From JBDHUJ01 sp039809105 (GTDB lineage: Bacteria > Patescibacteriota > Saccharimonadia > Saccharimonadales > UBA4665), in NCBI GenBank assembly GCA_039809105.1, contig JBDHUJ010000038.1, forward strand, positions 1 through 12,697: a DNA stretch of 12,697 nt, in the 5' to 3' direction. Below are positions 1-6,183 of the stretch, in pieces. Under the pieces are notes generated by a model, which had not been told where the DNA came from, searched no databases, and saw only the letters and a list, made by a program, of their open reading frames with translations. Made by a program: the position numbers and the translations under genes. How positions within the stretch are numbered: position 1 is the first letter of the stretch; every line of letters begins with the position of its first letter.

Positions 1-110
1 TGACCCGCCGGCTGGAGGATTTCTGCCGGGAATGGATGGCAAGGGCCAACCAACCGGAGTTATTTACCAGCCCCACCGAATACTTGCGGTTTACGCTTGT
101 TCCGGGTTAG
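1..110 (+). CDS. 3' end of an unidentified gene (partial)
   Basis: An open frame runs in from the left edge (first full codon at 3) and stops at TAG 108-110, giving 35 residues that end in ...LRFTLVPG. The visible tail has mixed composition with several aromatic and charged residues (WMARANQPELF), which looks like normal coding sequence with the base use of the rest of the window. No family can be named from so little. No T-rich terminator hairpin follows the stop. The only strong secondary structure downstream is the palindrome at 190-216. It could also be a chance open frame, since only 108 bp are visible. Confidence 0.42.
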   Translation, partial: TRRLEDFCREWMARANQPELFTSPTEYLRFTLVPG

Positions 111-189
111 TTGACTGAACCTGTGATAGGGCAAAGGGCAAAGTTCGTACACTGCCATTCCGGGCCTGGCTCATACTAGTATCCAACTC

Positions 190-216
190 CATTTCCAAGA
201 CCAGGTCTTGGAAATG
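190..216. repeat. 27-bp palindrome with 13-bp perfect arms
   Basis: The arm catttccaagacc (190-202) and its exact reverse complement (204-216) are separated by one base (A203). The near-zero spacer suits a binding site for a dimeric regulator better than an RNA hairpin. Neither side carries a T tract, so a classical terminator is unlikely. It lies 80 bp after the partial gene and 45 bp before the -35 box of the promoter at 261-290. The rest of the 111-296 gap holds a short tandem gggcaaa repeat near 129-143 and nothing else recognisable. Confidence 0.75.
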
Positions 217-260
217 ACGCGGGGCCAAGCTGCGTTACTACATTCGCCAGTGGTCGTCAC

Positions 261-290
261 TTGACAAAGTTGTGAGTTCGTATTTGTATT
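261..290 (+). promoter_or_regulatory. Promoter of the 297-743 gene, probably leaderless
   Basis: A perfect -35 box TTGACA (261-266) is followed after 18 bp by TGTATT (285-290), 4/6 to the -10 consensus. Only six bases separate the -10 box from the ATG at 297, so transcription would begin at or next to the start codon. No Shine-Dalgarno sequence is present. The same -10 to ATG spacing recurs upstream of several minus-strand genes in this window. Confidence 0.55.
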
Positions 291-296
291 AAGCCT

Positions 297-743
297 ATGA
301 GCGAGCTGGATAAATTCTACGACCTCCTTGATTCTTATAATCTTGACCCTGAACGTTGCACTCCAAGCAAGCGTAACCCCGGAAAAGCAGCAGCGGCCCT
401 TGGGGTTCTTGTGGTTATTTTTGCAGCGGCTGGATGGGGAGCAAAAGAAGCATCCGAAACACATACCGTAGGCCCGACCCTTTCACGCACCGCCGAAGAA
501 AAAGACAGCCTGAAGTCCATCATCACCCCAGCCTGCAAAGAACAGGCCGGGCCAGACGGTTCCGATATACCAGCTAGCATAGATTCCGTCAAAGTGTTCC
601 GAGGCGGCGTACCCGTCAGCATGATTTACGACGGCCCCATAGAAGCCGGTGATACCGTCATCTTTGATTGTACGAGCTTCCAGCTCACTTGGCTAAACAA
701 CCGCAACCCGCTCTCAGCAGTCAGCAGATTGTTACACAACTAA
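297..743 (+). CDS. Small membrane-anchored protein of unknown function
   Basis: 148 residues. The N-terminal 30 residues are hydrophilic and end in a basic stretch (SKRNPGK), followed by one hydrophobic segment at about residues 31-48 rich in Ala, Val and Ile. The remaining 100 residues are polar and would lie outside the cell if the basic stretch stays in the cytoplasm. They hold two cysteines (C80 and C125) that could form a disulfide, and a beta-rich stretch around 95-130. No known domain is recognised. The ATG at 297 is chosen because the promoter at 261-290 ends six bases before it. The gene is convergent with leuS, with an 11-bp gap and no clear terminator between them. Confidence 0.72.
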   Translation: MSELDKFYDLLDSYNLDPERCTPSKRNPGKAAAALGVLVVIFAAAGWGAKEASETHTVGPTLSRTAEEKDSLKSIITPACKEQAGPDGSDIPASIDSVKVFRGGVPVSMIYDGPIEAGDTVIFDCTSFQLTWLNNRNPLSAVSRLLHN

Positions 744-754
744 AGCCGTTGTGC

Positions 755-3316
755 CTAAACCTTCACGACGAAGTTGAGGAGTTTGGCGGGGACGTAGATG
801 GTTTTGACGATGTCTTTGCCTTCGAGGTTGGCGGCGATTTTGGCGTCGGCCTTGGCGGCTTCGACGGTGGCATCTTGATTAGCGTCGGCCGCGACCTGTA
901 CGGTGCCGCGCAGCTTGCCGTTTACTTGGACGGCGATGGTCACTTCGTCTGACACCAGATACTGCTCATCCCACTTCGGCCAGCTGTCTTTGTGCACGGA
1001 GAGGTGGTGGCCCAGCTGGAACCAAAGTTCGTCGGCAGTGTGCGGTGCAAATGGCGCCACGCAGGCGACAACCGCTTCGAGCGCCTCCTGCCAAGCGTCC
1101 GACTTCACGAATTGCTTGGTTTTGAACTTGTACAGGTCATTGACCGTGCCCATGGCGGCGGCGATGGCGGTGTTGTAGCGGTTTTCCTGAATGTCTTCGG
1201 TCATTTTTTTAACCATGGCGTGGGTCGTGCGGCGCAGGTCTTTTTCTATTTCGGGCTTTAATGTGCCGTCATTCTGAGTGTCTAACGAAGAATCTGTGTT
1301 TTGAGATTCTTCCCCTGAATCAAGTTCAGGGTTAGGATGACCCGGGATAGGCGCTTCGTGGTATTCCTGTACTAATGTCCAGATGCGGGAAAGGAAGCGG
1401 TAAGCCCCGGGCACGCCTTGCGGGTCCCATTTGGCCCAGACTTCCAGCGGAGCGGCAAACATTAGGTACGTGCGCAGCGAGTCAGCGCCATAACCCTGGT
1501 TGATTATCTCCAGTGGGTCTATGCCATTGCCTTTGCTCTTACTGAACATCTCGCCGTTCTGAGCCGTAACTTTACCGTTGAACAAGAACTGTTTGAACGG
1601 TTCCGGTTCACTTACCAAGCCCAAAGCCTTAAAGAAGTGGCCGATAAAGCGGGCGTACAGCAAGTGTGCCGTGGCGTGGTCGCCACCGTTGTAAAAGTCT
1701 ATCGGCTCCCACTTTTTGACGATTTCGCTATCGAAAATCTTTTCAGTATTGCGCGGGTCGAAGTAGCGGTACATGTACCAGCTACTACAAATGTAGGTGT
1801 CCAGCGTGTCGGTTTCGCGCTCGGCCGGACCGCCACACTCCGGACAGGTCGCCTGCAGCCAGTCAGTCGCGCGCGCCAAAGCGCTACGGCCATCACCGCT
1901 CGGCTTGAAGTCGTCCAGTTCAGGCAAGATAACCGGTAATTGGTCGTCAGGCACCAGCACCGCGCCGTGCTCTTTGCAGTTCACTATCGGAATCGGCGCA
2001 CCCCAGTACCGCTGCCGGCTCACACTCCAGTCCCGCATCTTGTAGGTGGTCTGTTTCCGGGCAAGTCCTTCGGCTTCAAGATAATCGGCAATCGCCTGGC
2101 GTGATGTACTAGCATTTTTGCCCGCAAAATCCGCAGGCTCAATCAAGATACCGTCAGCCATATCCGTAAAGCAGTATTCCAGATTGCGGACTTTTTCGGC
2201 CTCTTTGGGGTCGCTCGGCACCATGGTCGGCTTCAGCCTTATATCGTACTTTTTGGCGAATTCAAAGTCTCGCTCATCGTGCGCGGAACACAGCACGATA
2301 CCCGTTCCATAGTCGGCAATGGCATAGCTGGCTACCCATATCGGCAAGTCTTCATCGCCGAACGCATCGATGGCATACCGACCAGTGAACATGCCTTCTG
2401 TCTCTGCCAGGGCCTTCATGCCTTCTTGGTCGCGCTTGCTCGACATCCGCTTGGCCGCATCCAATATCTCTTGCTTGTTCGGCACGCCTTCGACAAGCGT
2501 TGGCAAAAACGGATGGTCTGGCGCGATTACCACAAAAGTGTTGGCCGTGAATGCCTCGAAGTGAGCCGAGAAGGATTCGATTTCCAAATCGGTGTCGCGC
2601 ACTTTGTTTTTGTACACGATTCCCTCGCTTCGGCCAATCCAGTTTTTCTGGGCGAGCTTGACGGTGTCGGTCCAGTCCAGACCGTCGATGGCTTCGAGCA
2701 GTTCATCGGCGTATTCGGTAATCTTGAAAAACCACTGCTTGACTTCTTTTTTCTCGACCAGCGGGTCGTCAGGGCCGTCGTGCCGCCAGCATTTACCGTC
2801 GATGACTTGCTCGTTGGCCAGTACCGTCTGACATTTGGTGCACCACCACTGCATGCGGCTGTCTTGGTACGCCAGACCGTGCTTGTACATCTGGGTGAAA
2901 ATCCACTGGGTCCATTTGTAGTATTCGGGCAGGTGGGTGGCGATTTCTTTTTCCCAGTCGTTGCTCCAGCCCATGGCTTTGTACTGTTTGTGGTAGCTCG
3001 GGATGATGGTCGCCATGGACTCTTGCGGCGAGACGCCGGCTTTTATGGCATAGTTTTCGGCAGGCAGGCCGAACGCGTCCCAACCGACCGGGTGGTAGCT
3101 CTCAAAGCCCTGTTGCCGCTTGAACCGCGCCTTCACGTCGCTGATGGTGTAGTTCATGGCGTGGCCAATGTGAATCCCCGCGCCACTAGGGTAGTTGAAC
3201 ATGCTCATGGCGATGTATTTGGGTTTACTGCTCTTCAGGTCGGCCGTATACACGCCCGTCTCGTCCCAAATTCCCTGCCACTTCGGCTCTATCTCTTTCG
3301 GATCGTATCGTTTCAT
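755..3316 (-). CDS. leuS: Leucyl-tRNA synthetase
   Basis: Class Ia synthetase that charges tRNA-Leu with leucine. It has 853 residues, near the usual bacterial 860. HIGH is at residues 49-52. The second signature is MFSKS (590-594) in place of KMSKS, followed by the expected KGNGIDP. A zinc-ribbon-like CTKC...GKCWRH lies near 160-185. The CP1 editing domain keeps YGTG and HDERD (Asp347, the editing aspartate). However, the threonine-rich editing peptide, normally TTRPDT, reads SAHFEA at 250-255 in an ungapped alignment, so editing may be altered. Residues 659-683 form an acidic Ser/Asp/Glu/Asn-rich insert encoded by a palindromic repeat (1268-1341). A DALR-type anticodon-binding region and a C-terminal domain (VQVNGKLRG) complete the protein. 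The ATG at 3316 gives the standard N-terminus (MKRYDPKEIEPKWQ) and lies eight bases after an extended -10 box. Confidence 0.97.
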   Translation of the reverse strand: MKRYDPKEIEPKWQGIWDETGVYTADLKSSKPKYIAMSMFNYPSGAGIHIGHAMNYTISDVKARFKRQQGFESYHPVGWDAFGLPAENYAIKAGVSPQESMATIIPSYHKQYKAMGWSNDWEKEIATHLPEYYKWTQWIFTQMYKHGLAYQDSRMQWWCTKCQTVLANEQVIDGKCWRHDGPDDPLVEKKEVKQWFFKITEYADELLEAIDGLDWTDTVKLAQKNWIGRSEGIVYKNKVRDTDLEIESFSAHFEAFTANTFVVIAPDHPFLPTLVEGVPNKQEILDAAKRMSSKRDQEGMKALAETEGMFTGRYAIDAFGDEDLPIWVASYAIADYGTGIVLCSAHDERDFEFAKKYDIRLKPTMVPSDPKEAEKVRNLEYCFTDMADGILIEPADFAGKNASTSRQAIADYLEAEGLARKQTTYKMRDWSVSRQRYWGAPIPIVNCKEHGAVLVPDDQLPVILPELDDFKPSGDGRSALARATDWLQATCPECGGPAERETDTLDTYICSSWYMYRYFDPRNTEKIFDSEIVKKWEPIDFYNGGDHATAHLLYARFIGHFFKALGLVSEPEPFKQFLFNGKVTAQNGEMFSKSKGNGIDPLEIINQGYGADSLRTYLMFAAPLEVWAKWDPQGVPGAYRFLSRIWTLVQEYHEAPIPGHPNPELDSGEESQNTDSSLDTQNDGTLKPEIEKDLRRTTHAMVKKMTEDIQENRYNTAIAAAMGTVNDLYKFKTKQFVKSDAWQEALEAVVACVAPFAPHTADELWFQLGHHLSVHKDSWPKWDEQYLVSDEVTIAVQVNGKLRGTVQVAADANQDATVEAAKADAKIAANLEGKDIVKTIYVPAKLLNFVVKV
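1268..1341. repeat. Translated palindromic repeat inside leuS
   Basis: 74 bp within the leuS coding frame. The ends are imperfect inverted repeats (gtcattctgag against gtcatcctaac on the other strand). Inside are two perfect hairpins: gaagaatct/agattcttc (9 bp) and ccctgaa/ttcaggg (7 bp). The wording closely resembles dispersed repeats of the GTCATTCTGAGC...GAAGAATCT and GTCATCCTGAACTTG..TTCAGG types that I recall as widespread in bacterial genomes. In frame it encodes LeuRS residues 659-683, a linker in the anticodon-binding region that E. coli LeuRS has in shorter form. Translated palindromic elements are known from Rickettsia (RPE). Identity as a mobile repeat is inference. Confidence 0.7.
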
Positions 3317-3324
3317 CGCAACGT

Positions 3325-3333
3325 ATTATAACA
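3325..3333 (-). promoter_or_regulatory. leuS extended -10 promoter, near-leaderless
   Basis: On the minus strand the sequence reads TGTTATAAT: a perfect -10 hexamer TATAAT (3330-3325) preceded by the TGn extension. Eight bases separate it from the leuS ATG, predicting an mRNA leader of zero to about two bases. No good -35 box is seen at 17-18 bp, as is usual for extended -10 promoters. It lies in the 30-bp gap after the HD-fold gene. Confidence 0.7.
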
Positions 3334-3346
3334 GAGGTAGCTGGTT

Positions 3347-4936
3347 CTATGCAGCTTTTTTAAATACTAATGTACCGGTATCGACCGCCGCCCGCACCGC
3401 TTGCTGAGCCCCCAGATGAATTACTTGCCTTTTCTGATCCAAGGTCATTTCCGGAGTGGTGGAAATATCGAGCAGCCTGTTAAAAGCCAGCTGGTTCTCT
3501 TTTATACCTTCCTTAAAAGCCTGTTCAAAGTCGCCCGCCAGCGCCAGACGCACTATTACCGACGCGCCTCGCACCTTCTGCTGTTCGTCGAGCAGATTCT
3601 TATAGTTCCCGTCAACCTCGCTTAAACGCACTACTTTCCCCTTGTGTACGACCTTGGGGTCCACGTAGCGATTCTTGAGCGGGTATAGATCGTAGCATAT
3701 GCCCTTGCCGCTGCGCAGCTTCGGCATGCGAGCTCCTGGCGTCATAGCATCTTCGCGGTACTCAATACCGATTGATACCTGCGACGACGGGGGTCCGAAT
3801 TCAACCCGGCGTGGCTCCAGCAATTCAGATGGGTAGTCATGCGCCCGGCTATCGAGCAGGAAGGCACCATATTCTGAAAGTTTATAGTTGGTAAAACGTT
3901 CGCGTTCTTGCATAGCGATTGGGTACAGTAGGTTTTTGACAGCATACATGAAATCATCGCGGTTACGCGGGCCCGTCTGCATAGCGTCCACAATGTCCTG
4001 CTCCGTACCGAAGAAATACTGGTCAGGACGCCGAGTGACACCTTTGTCGACCTCATCCATCCAGGCAATACGCCGCTTCGTCACCGCTCGTTTAGCCGTT
4101 TCTACCAAAAGATGCAACTGCACGCGGTTAATAGGGTCGTTCCAGTGTTCCGTCGTCAGCAAGAGGTAGCCTTTAGAAAAAATCCGGGCCACTTCTATGT
4201 CTTTGAACGCAAAATCACCATCGTCGGTAATCGTCAGATTGTCGGGCGAACAGATGGTACGCACCAGCTCGCGCACTTCGGGAGGCGACTGGTCGTGGTC
4301 GAACCATAGCAGCAGCTCGGTAACCGTGTATTGGAAGCGGTCGATGTTAATGTCGGGCGCAGAGCATTCTACCCAGCGAGGAATATCGACTCCCGGTATA
4401 GTGAACGATTTGGTGTGTTTCACCCCGTGCTTCGTCAGCACTTCTTCCGTCCCGCCAACCTCGCCCACATGAGGCCACAGCTTCTCGTGCCAATCCTCGA
4501 AAGGCAGGTAATGTTGCATCGGTGGTTCTATGGCATGCGCGAAGTCTGCATGGCCCCTGTCTGGCAACGCGCCGTACAGCGTGTATGCGAGCTGTCGTTC
4601 ACTATCCACTTTCTGCGTATGCGAAAAATGATCTACCAGACGAAATAGCCCCATACCGTGCCAATACCTCGTAAAGTCTCCAGTGTTCGGAATAGTGGCA
4701 AAGAAATCCCGCTTGGAAAGTTGCGACACACCGATACTGCGATAATTGTCGTCAGTCGTAAATAAATCGTAGTAGATGTTATTGGCGTTATTGTTGCCGA
4801 TGATATAGCTGCCGAGCTGGGGGTCATTCACAACCAGAAAGCCGTCATGCACCTCTGTTTGCTGCACATGGTGGCCAGTACTGAAGCGGGTGATGTTCGG
4901 GTCGGGCGGAATATAAAGTCCATGCTCAGCTGTCAT
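3347..4936 (-). CDS. HD-fold protein (COG1078/SAMHD1-like) with degenerate metal site
   Basis: 529 residues from the ATG at 4936. Motifs follow the COG1078/SAMHD1-type HD phosphohydrolase order. VNDPQLGSYI near 35 matches the usual DPxxG(Y/F)I entry. TRYWHGMGLFRL (His93) matches RFEHSLGV. ALPDRGHADFAH (124-134) matches LLHDIGHPPFSH. NIDRFQY (197-203) matches DxDRxDY. Of the four expected metal ligands, His93 and Asp126 remain. The His of the HD pair is Pro125, and the last Asp is Gln202. The enzyme may therefore be inactive or have become a binding protein. The C-terminal 200 residues are not recognised. An AGGAGGT lies 12 bases before this ATG. The frame stays open upstream to 5071 but would overlap ddl with a low-complexity Ser/Pro-rich stretch, so that start is rejected. 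Family assignment is by eye. Confidence 0.82.
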   Translation of the reverse strand: MTAEHGLYIPPDPNITRFSTGHHVQQTEVHDGFLVVNDPQLGSYIIGNNNANNIYYDLFTTDDNYRSIGVSQLSKRDFFATIPNTGDFTRYWHGMGLFRLVDHFSHTQKVDSERQLAYTLYGALPDRGHADFAHAIEPPMQHYLPFEDWHEKLWPHVGEVGGTEEVLTKHGVKHTKSFTIPGVDIPRWVECSAPDINIDRFQYTVTELLLWFDHDQSPPEVRELVRTICSPDNLTITDDGDFAFKDIEVARIFSKGYLLLTTEHWNDPINRVQLHLLVETAKRAVTKRRIAWMDEVDKGVTRRPDQYFFGTEQDIVDAMQTGPRNRDDFMYAVKNLLYPIAMQERERFTNYKLSEYGAFLLDSRAHDYPSELLEPRRVEFGPPSSQVSIGIEYREDAMTPGARMPKLRSGKGICYDLYPLKNRYVDPKVVHKGKVVRLSEVDGNYKNLLDEQQKVRGASVIVRLALAGDFEQAFKEGIKENQLAFNRLLDISTTPEMTLDQKRQVIHLGAQQAVRAAVDTGTLVFKKAA

Positions 4937-4948
4937 ATAGCCAAGCTT

Positions 4949-4955
4949 ACCTCCT
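4949..4955 (-). promoter_or_regulatory. Shine-Dalgarno site deciding the HD-fold gene start
   Basis: The minus strand reads AGGAGGT, complementary to the 16S rRNA 3' end, 12 bases before the ATG at 4936. The spacing is long, but no other in-frame start lies closer. It is the clearest Shine-Dalgarno site among the minus-strand genes here. It suggests that this gene, unlike its neighbours, is translated from the transcript of the upstream gene (ddl ends 52 bp earlier). Confidence 0.6.
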
Positions 4956-4988
4956 CTACCCCCTGGGAGCAAGCAGCAGCGGGATGGC

Positions 4989-6146
4989 TTAGAACTGCTG
5001 GAGGTAGTTGGTGGTGAAGACGGTGTTTTGGCGCTGCTGTATTTGCCAGCGTTCCTCGGCCAGGCGCACAAGCGTCTGCACGGCTTCTATGCTGCTCAGG
5101 CCGGCAGCACGCCAGTTGTGCAGGTAGAGGTCGCCGGGGAGCGGGTTGACTTCGTTGAAGTAGAACTGGCCGGTTTTGCTATCTATAAGCATATCTACCC
5201 GCGCGGTACCGCTGCAGCCCAGTGCTGTGTAGACGGCCAGTCCGAGCTTGATGCCGTTTTCGTACTGCTTTTCAGACAGTTTGGCGGGCAGTTCGCTGTA
5301 GCCCTGCGCGCCTTTCGCACCTTTGCCTTTTTTGCCGCCTTGCATGTACTTGGTCTCGAAATCGAAAAAGTCTTCGGCCTTGGTCAGCGGCCGCTCCAAG
5401 AGGGCCGGCTTGGGCTGCTCGTTGCCCATAATCGGCAACGTGACTTCTATGAGGTTCTGGACGCTTTCTTCGACCAGCACCTTGCTGTCGTAGTGAAAGG
5501 CAACTTCCAGCGCATTATCGAGCTCGCGCCGGTCGGTGACGCGCGAAATGCCGATGCTCGAGCCGAGGTGCGCCGGTTTGACGAACAGCGGATAGTGCAG
5601 GGCTTTTTCACACGCATCTGCGAATGCTTTCGGATTGCGTTCGTAGCTGGCTTTGCCGGTAAACTGCATTTTGGTAATCGGCAGGCCGCTGGCTTCGGCA
5701 ATCAGCTTGGCCAGCACCTTGTCCATCGCCAGTACCGCCGCGTCCATATCACAGCCCACGAACGGTACGTTCGCCATCCGTAGCAAGCCCATCAGACTGC
5801 CGTCCTCGCCGTACGTACCATGCATAGCCGGAAAGACGATGTCGATTTTGCGGCTGGTTTTGCGCCCAGCTATACCGCTCGCCTTCACCAGCGTCATACC
5901 GCCATCGAACTGCACACTCACCGGATGGGCTTTGTGCAGGAAATCCTGGATAGTGCCGGAGCTGTAGAGCCCGACGTCCTTCAGCTTTTCGTCCCAATAC
6001 CACGCGCCATCTTTGGCGATGTACACTGCTTCGACCTTGTACTGCCGGCTCAGCTCGAGGGGTTTTATGATACTGGCCAGCGCCGTTATGACTGATACAT
6101 CGTGCTCCGTCGAGCGCCCGCCGAATATGACTGCAATCGTTTTCAT
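4989..6146 (-). CDS. ddl: D-alanine--D-alanine ligase family protein
   Basis: 385-residue ATP-grasp ligase that joins D-Ala to a second D-amino acid or hydroxy acid for peptidoglycan. N-terminus IAVIFGGRSTEHDVSV matches the Ddl opening. HGTYGEDGSLMGLL, FVKPAHLGSSIGIS, VEES and NEVNPLPG follow in the family order. Three features are unusual. The position of E. coli DdlB Glu15 is Asp (EHD, as in VanA). FFDFETKY replaces FYDYEAKY, so the Tyr216 switch is Phe. NPLPGDLYLHNW replaces the usual NTLPGFTxxS, changing residues that hold the second substrate's carboxylate. A Gly/Lys-rich loop (GGKKGKGAKG) follows the FFDF motif. The D-Ala-D-Ala product is therefore probable but not certain. The ATG at 6146 gives the conserved start and sits six bases after TATACT. 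The upstream ATG at 6176 would include the promoter and is rejected. Confidence 0.92.
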   Translation of the reverse strand: MKTIAVIFGGRSTEHDVSVITALASIIKPLELSRQYKVEAVYIAKDGAWYWDEKLKDVGLYSSGTIQDFLHKAHPVSVQFDGGMTLVKASGIAGRKTSRKIDIVFPAMHGTYGEDGSLMGLLRMANVPFVGCDMDAAVLAMDKVLAKLIAEASGLPITKMQFTGKASYERNPKAFADACEKALHYPLFVKPAHLGSSIGISRVTDRRELDNALEVAFHYDSKVLVEESVQNLIEVTLPIMGNEQPKPALLERPLTKAEDFFDFETKYMQGGKKGKGAKGAQGYSELPAKLSEKQYENGIKLGLAVYTALGCSGTARVDMLIDSKTGQFYFNEVNPLPGDLYLHNWRAAGLSSIEAVQTLVRLAEERWQIQQRQNTVFTTNYLQQF

Positions 6147-6179
6147 ACAATTAGTATATGCAATTAGCACATACAATTA
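6141..6179 (-). repeat. Three tandem 13-bp repeats at the ddl start
   Basis: On the minus strand three contiguous 13-mers read taattgtatgtgc (6179-6167), taattgcatatac (6166-6154) and taattgtatgaaa (6153-6141). The core taattg(t/c)at is shared. The last copy contains the ddl ATG and the middle one contains most of the -10 box. The array fills the 37-bp gap between the MurF-like gene and ddl almost exactly. It could have arisen by slippage, or it could be repeated operator half-sites. Confidence 0.75.
6153..6158 (-). promoter_or_regulatory. ddl -10 box, leaderless
   Basis: TATACT (5/6 to consensus) on the minus strand, six bases before the ddl ATG. A weak TTTAAT lies 17 bp upstream. There is no Shine-Dalgarno sequence in the gap after the upstream stop codon at 6184. 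Confidence 0.55.
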
Positions 6180-6183
6180 AATG

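Noticed and set aside
90..208. A short minus-strand frame through the left intergenic region
   Set aside because: About 30 codons, crossing the palindrome, no ribosome site, no recognisable sequence.
1637..1939. Short + strand frame inside leuS
   Set aside because: Shadow frame on the strand opposite a clear synthetase; no start signals.
2279..3331. A 350-codon open frame on the + strand, antisense to leuS
   Set aside because: It mirrors leuS codons, has odd composition (Val/Phe/Arg-rich), no ribosome site and no motif. leuS on the other strand is unambiguous.
4937..5071. A longer N-terminus for the HD-fold protein
   Set aside because: It would overlap ddl by 83 bp and add a Ser/Pro/Thr low-complexity stretch unlike the family. 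The AGGAGGT before 4936 supports the shorter form.
5028..5783. A 251-codon open frame on the + strand, antisense to ddl
   Set aside because: Shadow of the ddl frame in GC-rich DNA; no domain and no start signals.
6147..6176. Start of ddl at the ATG 30 bases upstream
   Set aside because: The added residues come from the 13-bp repeats and the -10 box. The conserved Ddl N-terminus begins at 6146.
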